Source: a virus. From it: a stretch of 56,544 nt of DNA. This document shows, in pieces, positions 16,160 through 23,954 of this stretch; position 1 is the stretch's first letter, and each line of letters opens with the position of its first letter. The position numbers were made by a program, and so were the translations under genes. The notes beneath the pieces were generated by a model that worked only from the letters and a program-made list of their open reading frames with translations, did not search any database and had not been told where the DNA came from. The stretch is from the IMG/VR virus record IMGVR_UViG_3300027799_000001, positions 1 through 56,544 of that record; one strand, given 5' to 3'.

Positions 16160-16813
16160 TTATCCTTTGTTTTTCAATAAAACATCACCACCAAAATCTT
16201 TTATTATGTCAAAATTTGGAAGCATCATTTTTATTTTTTCAAGATTAGGCTGACTTTTATACATTTCTATATTAGAATATTCTGTGTATATGTAAGACGT
16301 GTTTTCTAAAATTGTTTTTCCTCCAGAGAGGACCTTATCTTCAGCTCCTTGAACATCCATCCATATAAAATCTATATGATTTATATTAAAAAATTTAAGC
16401 GTATTGTTATAAAAGAAATCCAACGTTATAGTTTTTACACTTTTTTCACTGCTAAAAGTACACCATGAATGAAATAATTTATGACCTGTAGGTTCTTTGA
16501 TAGAACTTGAAAAATCCCAATCTTGTATATTGTGTGTAATATTTGTACCACTACTACAATACCAAGTTGTCTCACCGACACAGTCACTTATAGCAAAATC
16601 ACAAATATCCCATTGTCTTTTTTTGTGTTCACTTAACGATTTAAATTGTTCTGAAATTTTTTTAAGACATCGACTATCAGGCTCAAAGCTAAACAATTTT
16701 AGCTTGTCAAATGTATTTAAAAAATCTACGCTATCCTCACCATGATGTGCGCCTATTTCTATAATAACAACATTGTCACCAATTAGTTTTTTTATTTCTT
16801 TTTTATCCATCAA
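16160..16813 (-). CDS. FkbM family methyltransferase, 217 aa
   Basis: SAM-dependent methyltransferase: VVIIEIGAHHGEDSVDF (motif I, about residues 14-30), LFSFEPDSRC (motif II acidic residue), FAISDCVGETTWY, and HIDFIWMDVQGAEDKVLSGG (about 135-155), the FkbM hallmark IDxQGxE variant. FkbM proteins methylate hydroxyls on polyketides or sugars. Beside three glycosyltransferases this suggests methyl capping of a glycan. Confidence 0.87.
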   Translation of the reverse strand: MMDKKEIKKLIGDNVVIIEIGAHHGEDSVDFLNTFDKLKLFSFEPDSRCLKKISEQFKSLSEHKKRQWDICDFAISDCVGETTWYCSSGTNITHNIQDWDFSSSIKEPTGHKLFHSWCTFSSEKSVKTITLDFFYNNTLKFFNINHIDFIWMDVQGAEDKVLSGGKTILENTSYIYTEYSNIEMYKSQPNLEKIKMMLPNFDIIKDFGGDVLLKNKG

Positions 16814-16958
16814 AACAACCTTTCAGACATTGAAATAATAATTTATTTATTTCAAAAAAATATTTAATCATTATTTATAATATACAACAAAATTATTAAA
16901 TTGTGTCATGTTTTTAAATAATTTTATTTTAAATAATTGATTTGTTGTCTTGTGTTTT

Positions 16959-17888
16959 TCAATTAATCTCGTTGTAATAATTTTCAAATGTTTTATTTTG
17001 AACGTAATAATCTATTTGATTTCTAATCTCGTCATTTAATTCATCAATTTTAGACAATATTATATCAGGATGCTTTATTGTATCACATTTTATTGGGTAA
17101 CAATCACCCCTGAGTTCTGGTTTTAATTCATGCACACCACTATACTTTTTCTCAACAGATTTGTCACCGGTGATCCATGGCATATATATAGCATCAAAAT
17201 AATTGTTAATATAATTATTTTGTGGCATAAAAGACTTGTAGTATTCTATTTTTTCCCAAACTTTAATTGGAAAACAATACGAATAATTATACATTTCAAT
17301 ACCTTTATCCATAGAATGGTTAAAATCAAAATGTTCATCGAGTGTTGATGATTCTATTAAATCAGTATGTTTTATAATTGGTGGTCTATAAGATAGCCAT
17401 TTTGAACCTCTGAAGATTTTAAAAACTCTTTTTAATTCTATTGATCTTTCGTACCCAGTCAATGTGTGATACAAATCACCAAAAAATGTAATAGATTTAA
17501 ATCCACCGGATAAATAAGATCCATTCCAAAATAAATTTATAAATTTTTCCATTTCATTTGGTTTGTATATTTCGTAACTTCCTATTTGCCATAAAATATC
17601 GTTTTCATGCATTTGCAAATTAAATGCTGAAACACATTGTTCGTATTTTTCTATGTACTGACTGTGCAAAATTCTTATTTTATTCTGGTCATCTTCGTGT
17701 TTTAGTTTTTGCAATACCATATTTGTTTTGTCAAAACTTGTTCTGTATCCTTTTTTTTGCCAATAGGAAACAGGGCCCTCAGCAATAACTATTTCATTAG
17801 CTATATCATATACACTTTTAATTGAATCATACAAAATAGAATCACCGTTAAAAACAATCACTTGAAAACATATATTAGGTTTTTTCAT
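16959..17888 (-). CDS. Glycosyltransferase-like protein, 309 aa
   Basis: N-terminal NICFQVIVFNGDSILYDSIKSVYDIANEIVIAEGPVSYWQKKGY has the same layout as the 14713 protein. The region ENDILWQIGSYEIY stands where the DxD would be, but the acidic pair is not obvious, so metal dependence or activity is uncertain. The C-terminal half holds HTDLIESSTLDEHF and VWEKIEYYKSFMPQ. A 145-base AT-rich spacer separates it from the FkbM gene; no clear terminator is visible there. Confidence 0.68.
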   Translation of the reverse strand: MKKPNICFQVIVFNGDSILYDSIKSVYDIANEIVIAEGPVSYWQKKGYRTSFDKTNMVLQKLKHEDDQNKIRILHSQYIEKYEQCVSAFNLQMHENDILWQIGSYEIYKPNEMEKFINLFWNGSYLSGGFKSITFFGDLYHTLTGYERSIELKRVFKIFRGSKWLSYRPPIIKHTDLIESSTLDEHFDFNHSMDKGIEMYNYSYCFPIKVWEKIEYYKSFMPQNNYINNYFDAIYMPWITGDKSVEKKYSGVHELKPELRGDCYPIKCDTIKHPDIILSKIDELNDEIRNQIDYYVQNKTFENYYNEIN

Positions 17889-17889
17889 A

Positions 17890-18366
17890 TCATTTTTTCT
17901 TTTTATATATTTTACTCAATTGTTTTGATATTGAATCTTCTATTATTTTTTTGCCATTTTCTTTCCACTCTTCATAGACATACAATCTTTTTGGTACAAA
18001 AACTTTTAGTAAATAAAAAATTTTGTCTTTTATAAAAAACTTTAATGTTTTTTTGTTTTTAGGATATATGAAACCATCAAAATTATCATGCTGGTGTACC
18101 TTGCCATACCATACACGGTTCCGCATTAACACTTTAAAATCTTTCGAATCAACATTTTCTTTTTCAACAAAAAATCCATTAGCTAATTGACCTGACACTC
18201 TATTAAGACTAGTATTATCTTTTTTTCTTCCAGATAATTGAGTTTTGACAATATGAGTTTTGAATAGCTCCACACCAATGTATATGCCATGTTTAATAGC
18301 ATCAATACTATTTTTTTTGTTTTTATTTAAAAACTTTGAAAAATCATCAAAATTATTTTTGTTCAT
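17890..18366 (-). CDS. Head-tail/tail completion protein (HK97 gp10 / virion morphogenesis-like), 158 aa
   Basis: Order of elements typical for gp10/Mu gpG-like completion proteins: helical N-terminus, RVSGQLANGFF (as in TGxLxxS), a strand region, VWYGKVHQHDNFDGFIYPKNKKTLKFFI, the KxVxVPKR segment, and a C-terminal amphipathic helix. Such proteins join tail to head. It is isolated from the other connectors, sitting next to recombination genes and the glycosyltransferase block, which suggests that the block was inserted into the morphogenesis operon. Confidence 0.68.
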   Translation of the reverse strand: MNKNNFDDFSKFLNKNKKNSIDAIKHGIYIGVELFKTHIVKTQLSGRKKDNTSLNRVSGQLANGFFVEKENVDSKDFKVLMRNRVWYGKVHQHDNFDGFIYPKNKKTLKFFIKDKIFYLLKVFVPKRLYVYEEWKENGKKIIEDSISKQLSKIYKKKK

Positions 18367-18934
18367 AATATTTTTTTAATGCTCCAACAAAGCAATCGGT
18401 TTGTTCGTTTATTTTTTTAACTACAACCCTTCTATCAGAAGTATTAATTTTTATTATGTAACATTCAATTTGTTTGCCAGAAACTTCATTTTTATAATTT
18501 TCCTCAATTAAAATTTTATAAGCACCTAATTGATGCTCTATACCAACACTTTTGTGTCCTGTTTTAATATCTGCGATAATTATTTTATCTTTTGATATAA
18601 CAAATCTATCTATAGTTCCAGCAAATTTGTATTTTTGTGAATAAAGTTGTTCTTCTATATAGAGTTGCCCTCGATAGATCTTGTTTGTTTTATCCAAATA
18701 TAGTTTATAAATATCACCATACTCACAAAACTCTTCTACATCACATATTAACGAGTCTATTTTTTCTGTTTCTCTATGTATGCGTTCTCCTTTATTACGT
18801 GCAATTTCCAATATAACAGGATCTATACAATTAAAATCTTGCACCAAGCCACCAAATTTTAAAATTTGAGTTACGCTTGGTACAACTGAACCGCACCATT
18901 CATATTTATGATATTTTTTATTGAACGTCAGCAT
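18353..18934 (-). CDS. PD-(D/E)XK exonuclease (RecB/Cas4-like), about 193 aa
   Basis: Nuclease core visible: FAGTIDRFVISKDKIIIADIKTGHKSVGIEHQLGAYKIL, i.e. the GxxDR, DxKTG and QLxxY motifs of lambda-exo/RecB nucleases. An earlier RGERIH-like segment (NKGERIHRET) fits motif I. The adjacent Sak4-like ATPase and SSB make it the resection part of an annealing recombination system. Start chosen at MLTFNKKYHKYEW (18934); an upstream ATG at 18967 is possible. Overlaps both neighbours by a few bases. Confidence 0.85.
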   Translation of the reverse strand: MLTFNKKYHKYEWCGSVVPSVTQILKFGGLVQDFNCIDPVILEIARNKGERIHRETEKIDSLICDVEEFCEYGDIYKLYLDKTNKIYRGQLYIEEQLYSQKYKFAGTIDRFVISKDKIIIADIKTGHKSVGIEHQLGAYKILIEENYKNEVSGKQIECYIIKINTSDRRVVVKKINEQTDCFVGALKKYYEQK

Positions 18935-19856
18935 TTGAATCTGATTCTTGTTCAGACAAGATAACATTAATTCTATTTAAAACTTGCTTTAATTTCGTAA
19001 GATCATCTTTGTGTTTTTGAACATACTCTTTAATTTCTTTGGCTTTATTTTCTTCCAATTTTGTAGTAAGTTCTGTTATTTCTGCTATGTTTTTTCTACA
19101 ATCTTCAATATACGATTCATCAGTTTTAGATCTATCAATATAGTTAAAAACAATTTTTGGATCTAACGGCAATCGTTTTGGCATATTGAATCGATTTTTA
19201 GCTTCAAATCCTGGTTGTCTCTGTGTATAGACTACATGTTCACCACCCTTAGCTTTCCCTTTACCACTTTTTGAAGTTTTAACCACATTAAGATCATATG
19301 TGGCAAACAGAAGAGCATCTGATTTTTCTTTAAGTAAAGCAGCTAAAACATCTTTGATTTTTATTTCGTATCTTTCGTAACTCTCGCGTAATGGATCGTT
19401 GAATGTCTTTACTTGGCTATGCGCAGTAATCAATATATTGATTGATTTTTTTTCACATATTTCTTCCATCAAACAAAAAACATTATACATTTCAACTTTG
19501 GCTAATTTATAGCCAGAATTATAGCCAAAAGTTTCTATATTTTTTTGATCATTTTCTAAACTGATGTGGGTATACAATAAATTCTCCAACCCATCAATTG
19601 TGTCAATCACAATTGTTTTATAATCAAATTGTTCATTCAAAATAAAATTTAATATTTCTTTGAATTCTTGCCAACTATTAGGAGTTACATTACTAACATC
19701 AGAAAATGATTCTCCAACCATTCCATTTTCACCACATATAAAAAATGGTTTTTCACATCCTGCACCAAACGTTGACTTACCAACACCCTCAACACCGTAA
19801 AGGGTTATTATGTAACCTTTTTTATTAAACCCCTTTTTAATATTAATCTTCATCAA
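18918..19856 (-). CDS. RecA-like P-loop ATPase, Sak4/AAA_24 type, 312 aa
   Basis: Walker A LYGVEGVGKSTF (about residues 19-30), Walker B YKTIVIDTIDGLE (about 80-92), and sensor region ILITAHSQVKTF with DPLRESYERYEIK. These are the arrangement of single-domain RecA-fold recombinases (Sak4) that work with phage SSB in single-strand annealing. The C-terminus is an extended charged coiled coil. Operon order ATPase - nuclease supports a recombination/repair role. Confidence 0.87.
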   Translation of the reverse strand: MMKINIKKGFNKKGYIITLYGVEGVGKSTFGAGCEKPFFICGENGMVGESFSDVSNVTPNSWQEFKEILNFILNEQFDYKTIVIDTIDGLENLLYTHISLENDQKNIETFGYNSGYKLAKVEMYNVFCLMEEICEKKSINILITAHSQVKTFNDPLRESYERYEIKIKDVLAALLKEKSDALLFATYDLNVVKTSKSGKGKAKGGEHVVYTQRQPGFEAKNRFNMPKRLPLDPKIVFNYIDRSKTDESYIEDCRKNIAEITELTTKLEENKAKEIKEYVQKHKDDLTKLKQVLNRINVILSEQESDSNADVQ

Positions 19857-20244
19857 AACCCCCTAGTTTAGTAAATAAATAACGTCTATATTCATTTCGA
19901 TGTAATTCGCAATATTTTGGATATTTAAATAATAAAGGATTATACATTATTTTATAATAATTATTACATCCTTTAAGTTCACATTTTAATTCCAATGTTT
20001 CAACAACTTTTGAACCTTTTTTAATTTTTTTAACTCCCTGATCATATTTTTTTGGGATTATTATTCTATTTTTGTACAGTTTATGCTTTTCACAATACTT
20101 ACTTACTTTTAATCCAAAGTATTCAACGCCGCAATTATCATAAGAACAGCATTTTTTAACAATTTTTTGTTTGCGGTTTTTGCTGCTTTTATCGTAATTT
20201 GGGTTATTAAACGTCATGAACTGAGGTATTTTTTTTGTTTCCAT
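19843..20244 (-). CDS. Cys/His-rich putative zinc-binding protein, 133 aa
   Basis: Two similar modules: KCCSYDNCGVEYFGLKVSKYCEKH and KCELKGCNNYYKIMYNPLLFKYPKYCELH. Each has CxxxxC then CxxH, so two zinc sites are likely. The rest is strongly basic. It is the first gene of the minus operon and overlaps the ATPase gene by 14 bases. Probably binds nucleic acid. An HNH activity is not supported, since no HNH triad is visible. Confidence 0.65.
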   Translation of the reverse strand: METKKIPQFMTFNNPNYDKSSKNRKQKIVKKCCSYDNCGVEYFGLKVSKYCEKHKLYKNRIIIPKKYDQGVKKIKKGSKVVETLELKCELKGCNNYYKIMYNPLLFKYPKYCELHRNEYRRYLFTKLGGFDED

Positions 20245-20323
20245 GATTATAATATACTTTTTTTAAAAGAAAATGTATCATTTTTAATTAAAAAAAATTA
20301 TATTTATAGAAAAGGTGGTGATG
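20245..20323. promoter_or_regulatory. Divergent promoter region between the two main operons
   Basis: A 79-base A/T-tract spacer separates the leftward recombination/tail operon from the rightward replication/head operon. Leftward strand: CTTTTAAAAAAAGTATATTATA just before the ATG at 20244. Rightward: TTTTTAATTAAAAAAAATTATATTT then AAAGGTGGTG before ATG 20324. Both resemble the T-tract/A-tract/TATTATA promoter found at 22226 and 39287. Confidence 0.6.
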
Positions 20324-21418
20324 ATGGATAAAAATAATCAAAGTATTATTAACAACATTTTGTATGATATAGTATCAAGTGGTGAAAAAAATATAACAAT
20401 TAATGACTTGTCTCAAATAATTAATTTGAAAAATAACAAACAAATGGTATCAACTATAGCTGAAATTATTGAAAATGAAACCGCTAAAAATTCGAGTTTA
20501 GAAGTAATATCGCAAAAAATAAACGATGTCATTTCTAATACAAAATTTGCTGATAGCAATCAAAGCATACAGCACTGTTCATATGATGTTGCCGAAAATT
20601 TGACATTGGCATATAAAAGATCAATTGGAGAAGATATAAACAATGGGAAAATAATTACTGGCCTCAAAGGTTTGGATGATATCATAGATTCAATTGCATC
20701 GACAGATATGGTAGTAATAGCTGCAAGATCAGGACATGGTAAATCGAGTCTGGCATTGTCTATAGCTCTTAATGTCGTTAATGAAAATAATGGTGTGATT
20801 TTTATCACACTAGAAATGTCACGCAAACAATTGATAGATCGTGCCATAAGTGTAGACACGATGATACCGCACAGACAGATTAAAACAGGATTATTAAATC
20901 AAGAAGAAATAAATTGTGTAGCTAAAAGTATTGTAAAATTAAAATCGAAGCCTCTATATATCAGTGATGGTTGTTCTTTGACTATAAACAATATTAGAAA
21001 TCAAATAAAAAAAATTTCAAACAGAACAAAAATTTCATTAATAATTATAGACTATATACAATTGATTAAAACTGAAAAAGATAGAGAAAATAGGCAGGTT
21101 GAAGTATCAAACATTAGCCATGCAATCAAAAAAATGTCTAAAGAATTAGCCATACCTGTTATAGTTTTAGCCCAATTAAATCGAGCTGTAGATTATAGAA
21201 TAGATAAAAGACCAATAGTTGCTGATCTACGCGAATCGGGTGACATTGAAAATGATGCTGATATGATATTTTTTATATACAGAGAAGGAAAATACAATTT
21301 AGATAAACCTGAACTTAAAGATAAAACAGAAATTATAGTGGCTAAAAATAGAAGTGGTCAATGCGGTTCTACAGAAATAGGCTTCGACGAAAATACTACC
21401 AAATTTTTTAATCTTTAA
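20324..21418 (+). CDS. dnaB: Replicative DNA helicase, DnaB-like, 364 aa
   Basis: RecA-fold hexameric helicase. Walker A VIAARSGHGKSSLAL (about residue 133), LEMSRKQLIDR, Walker B SLIIIDYIQLI (about 243), and the VLAQLNRAVDYRIDKRP...LRESGDIENDADMIFFIYR block. The N-terminal 100 residues are shorter than the bacterial primase-interacting domain and not clearly homologous. AAAGGTGGTG precedes; ATG 20324 gives the best spacing (GTG 20315 and ATG 20321 also in frame). Unwinds DNA at the phage fork, with the primase at 39324. Confidence 0.95.
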   Translation: MDKNNQSIINNILYDIVSSGEKNITINDLSQIINLKNNKQMVSTIAEIIENETAKNSSLEVISQKINDVISNTKFADSNQSIQHCSYDVAENLTLAYKRSIGEDINNGKIITGLKGLDDIIDSIASTDMVVIAARSGHGKSSLALSIALNVVNENNGVIFITLEMSRKQLIDRAISVDTMIPHRQIKTGLLNQEEINCVAKSIVKLKSKPLYISDGCSLTINNIRNQIKKISNRTKISLIIIDYIQLIKTEKDRENRQVEVSNISHAIKKMSKELAIPVIVLAQLNRAVDYRIDKRPIVADLRESGDIENDADMIFFIYREGKYNLDKPELKDKTEIIVAKNRSGQCGSTEIGFDENTTKFFNL

Positions 21419-21469
21419 CAAAAACAAAAATAAAATTTAATATTTGAACACACGTTTAAAAACATGTTC

Positions 21470-21489
21470 TTATTTAAGCGCTTAAATAA
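21470..21489. repeat. 20-base perfect palindrome
   Basis: TTATTTAAGCGCTTAAATAA lies 51 bases after the helicase stop codon. As RNA it makes a tight hairpin that could end the helicase transcript; as DNA it could bind a dimeric regulator. A second stem, TAAGATA/TATCTTA with a three-base loop, follows at 21619-21635. Confidence 0.6.
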
Positions 21490-21749
21490 AATTATAGTTA
21501 AATTGGAAATGTTTTTTTATTCTTATTGTTTTTTTTGTTTTTTTTCTTTTTTATCTTCTATAAATATTTAACCTTTAAAAACTTAACGCATAATAATTTA
21601 ATCTAAAAACTAACTGTATAAGATAATCTATCTTATTGTACTGACTAGTAATTTTTTCTTTTCTATTAGCATGTTTTAGTATTGATTCTTATGCAATAGG
21701 ATAAAGAGTAGATTGTAAATGTAAGATATTTATACAAGATAATTTCAAC

Positions 21750-22190
21750 CCCGCACTTTGAAAGTGCTACAAAGCGCTAAGGAAGCCCCCCCCCTATCCC
21801 CCCCCATGAAAATTGACTACTGTCAATATCATGGTGTGGATAGCATGCCCCCCTCGGGTTAAGGTTCCCCGAGTACCACATGGAATCCCAACGTTTTATT
21901 GATCTATCAAATCGTGCATCCTACCGTTGTTTTATTGATCACGCACCACCAGTTTTGTGCGTATGTTGTGCTATGTATTCGCTTGGGTTGAGGTACTGCT
22001 TCCCCAATTTCTCCCAGCTTATGGATAATGCAATACAAACATAACACAACTTATTTGGATTGCATGTTGCATTGTGAGCTTTTGTAGCCTATATAATCAA
22101 TATTATCATGACTTTACGCTTTTACCACTTCATCCCTACTCATCCATATAGGACGGCGCGGGGTTCGCCTGCAACTGGCGCACTATATAT
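21750..22190. other. GC-rich, hairpin-rich noncoding locus (origin or structured RNA candidate)
   Basis: The whole gap 21419-22278 has no credible gene. Its first 330 bases are AT-rich; bases 21750-22190 are far richer in GC than the rest of the window. Visible elements: stem 21753-21767 (GCACT/AGTGC); C-runs of 9, 8 and 6 at 21786, 21798 and 21848; bipartite hairpin 21805-21833; hairpins 21853-21873 and 21941-21962; a related GGGTTGAGGT hairpin near 21984-22006; direct repeat GTTTTATTGATC at 21893 and 21929; GGCG/CGCC stem 22155-22169. Lies between helicase and RNase H genes, which suits a replication origin. A large phage ornate RNA (GOLLD/ROOL-like) is the alternative. Confidence 0.55.
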
Positions 22191-22225
22191 ATTATAGACA
22201 TTTTTTTATTTGATGTATCACTTTT

Positions 22226-22256
22226 TTGATTCTTTTTTTAAAAAAAATATTATATT
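22226..22256 (+). promoter_or_regulatory. Promoter TTGATT-16-TATTATATT
   Basis: TTGATT at 22226-22231, a 16-base T-tract/A-tract spacer, and TATTATATT at 22248-22256. The same arrangement, with the same spacing, is found at 39287-39317 before the primase operon, so it is probably the shared promoter of replication genes. Confidence 0.65.
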
Positions 22257-22278
22257 TAACATATACTTTGTCAATTGG

Positions 22279-22812
22279 ATGGATAGTATGAATAAAAAAA
22301 GATGTGTGTCTAATCCTAAAGGTGGTTTTAATAAAACATACAAATTGTCTGTTATTTATACTGATGGGTCGTGCCTTGGTAATGGCAAGTCTAATAATGT
22401 AGGAGGGTGGGCTTACATTATTAATAATAATGGTGTGAGGAATTGTAATAGTGGACGTGTTTTCAACACAACTAATCAGGTTATGGAGCTTACGGCTTGT
22501 TTAGAAGCGTTAAAGTCAGTTCCACCTGACACAACTAATGTAGATATTTATTCAGATAGCGCATACTTGATTAATTGCATGCTGTATAAGTGGTACGAAA
22601 AATGGATTCGCAAAAATTGGATAAATTCTACAGGTGGAAAAGTTGTTAATAGAGATTTGTGGGAACAGATATTACAATATAATAATATTTATATTGTTAG
22701 GTATAAAAAGGTTCACGCTCATTCTGGTGATTTGAATAACGAACGTGTAGATAAAATGGCTAGGGATGCAGCTAAAGGAACAAACTTAGAATACAAGGTG
22801 TGTATATTTTGA
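22279..22812 (+). CDS. rnhA: Ribonuclease HI, 177 aa
   Basis: Removes RNA from RNA-DNA hybrids during replication. Catalytic residues are visible: IYTDGSCLGN (first Asp, about 29), TTNQVMELTACLEAL (Glu, about 71), IYSDSAYLIN (second Asp, about 94), VHAHSGDLNNERVDKMARDA (His and last Asp, about 147-163). Also WYEKWIRKNWINSTGGKVVNRDLWEQI, the handle region. An upstream in-frame ATG at 22210 lies before the promoter-like element, so the ATG at 22279 is preferred. Confidence 0.93.
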   Translation: MDSMNKKRCVSNPKGGFNKTYKLSVIYTDGSCLGNGKSNNVGGWAYIINNNGVRNCNSGRVFNTTNQVMELTACLEALKSVPPDTTNVDIYSDSAYLINCMLYKWYEKWIRKNWINSTGGKVVNRDLWEQILQYNNIYIVRYKKVHAHSGDLNNERVDKMARDAAKGTNLEYKVCIF

Positions 22813-22824
22813 TGAGGAGAATAT

Positions 22825-23301
22825 ATGATAATAATATGTCCACATTGTGCTACTAAAATAAATGCACGAGACTTGAAATTAGAAACAACGCAAGAATCGG
22901 ATTCGCTTGGTTTGATTAATGAAATAGTTTCATACTGGAATAGTAAAAATATTTTGGGCAAAATACGAAAACCACATACTGCATTACAATTGTCTATAAT
23001 CAAATCTGTTGAAAGATACAACAAGGAGGATGTTAAAAGAAGTATAGATAATTACAATGAAATAATGATGCATCCTGAAACGTACTGGTATAGTTACAGA
23101 TGTAATATGTTAGGATTTTTTCAAATAAGAAAAACTAAAAATTCAATATACGAAGTTTTTTTAGACGAAAATAAGCCACTTGAAAATTTTTCGAGAAGCA
23201 ATACTAGGAGTTTTAGTAGGAAGCAGAGCCGTGGTTGTCTTAATTTACTCGGTGAAATATGTGTTGATTCTAAACCTATCAACAATGGAGGTGACCATTA
23301 A
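22825..23301 (+). CDS. Zinc-ribbon protein with replisome-organiser-like C-terminal domain, 158 aa
   Basis: N-terminal IIICPHCATKI gives one CxxC pair. The domain IVSYWNSKNILGKIRKP...SIIKSVERYNKEDVKRSIDNYNEIMMHPETYWYSYRCNMLGFFQ (about residues 36-100) follows the pattern seen at the C-terminus of phage replisome organisers and DnaD-like loaders (YWN, aI..Y..ediaIdNY, W.Y...L..F). Probably helps to load the helicase at the origin. It is followed by a 17-base overlap with the next gene. Confidence 0.68.
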   Translation: MIIICPHCATKINARDLKLETTQESDSLGLINEIVSYWNSKNILGKIRKPHTALQLSIIKSVERYNKEDVKRSIDNYNEIMMHPETYWYSYRCNMLGFFQIRKTKNSIYEVFLDENKPLENFSRSNTRSFSRKQSRGCLNLLGEICVDSKPINNGGDH

Positions 23302-23809
23302 TAAAGATTTGTTTGTTGTTGAATTTGATAAGATGTTAAGATATTATAATCATACAATAGATAATGATATTATAATTAGTGATTATATGCCTTGTTTTGA
23401 AGGTTTAGATGATAGTGAAATGGTTGAGGTGTGTAATATATCAAAAAGAACATTTTTAAAATTTCCACTTTTACCTCAAATAAATGAAACTAAAAGCATT
23501 GTTATTAAAAACAGGACTTGTATTAAAAACAGGATTATTTGCTCAACATTTGAGAACTCAAAAGACATTAAAAATATTATAGATTTTGTTAAAAAAATTG
23601 ATTTGTTTTGTGAGAAAAATGAGTATATTATTATTAAAGACAAGAAGTTTGATTTTGTACCTGGTTCAAAAAATAATTTTTTTAATTATGTTTTAGATTC
23701 TTTTGAAAAGTGGAGTGCCAAAACTGGAAATACTTTTACAAAATATTTAGAAAATTGGATAGATTTTATAGAGGTTCCTAAAAATGAAGAAAAAAACAAA
23801 GGTGTATGA
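23285..23809 (+). CDS. Putative replication/helicase-loader partner, 174 aa
   Basis: Start ATG 23285 overlaps the end of the preceding gene. MEVTINKDLFVVEFDKMLRYYN...DYMPCFEGLDDSEMVEVCNISKRTFLKFPLLPQINE matches the pattern of phage P-like/loader N-terminal domains (hydrophobic helix, W/Y-rich pair, KFP followed by a helix). The remainder is lysine-rich and not recognised. Position between the organiser-like protein and the metallophosphoesterase supports a replication role; direct evidence is limited. Confidence 0.6.
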   Translation: MEVTINKDLFVVEFDKMLRYYNHTIDNDIIISDYMPCFEGLDDSEMVEVCNISKRTFLKFPLLPQINETKSIVIKNRTCIKNRIICSTFENSKDIKNIIDFVKKIDLFCEKNEYIIIKDKKFDFVPGSKNNFFNYVLDSFEKWSAKTGNTFTKYLENWIDFIEVPKNEEKNKGV

Positions 23810-23954
23810 TTATGAAAAAAATGATCCAAAAGAAATACTTGCAGATTGTCTAATTAAAATTGTAGGATACCCTGAAAAACATAATCAGCGTTTAAAGATT
23901 TTAAAACAGATTGAACAACTTAAAATTGAAATAGAGGCACAAATTGGAAGGTAA
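23784..23954 (+). CDS. Small charged helical protein, 56 aa
   Basis: ATG 23784 to TAA 23954, overlapping both neighbours (26 bases with the previous gene, 11 with the next) with AGAGGTTCCTAA upstream. Product MKKKTKVYDYEKNDPKEIL...KILKQIEQLKIEIEAQIGR is one long amphipathic helix at the C-terminus. No family recognised. Confidence 0.6.
   Translation: MKKKTKVYDYEKNDPKEILADCLIKIVGYPEKHNQRLKILKQIEQLKIEIEAQIGR

Noticed and set aside
19843-20244. HNH homing endonuclease
   Set aside because: Two CxxH/Cys modules are present but the HNH catalytic His-Asn-His arrangement is not.
22151-22185. Possible tRNA T-arm (GGGGTTCGCC)
   Set aside because: No five-base T-stem around the loop and no acceptor, D or anticodon arms at the required distances.
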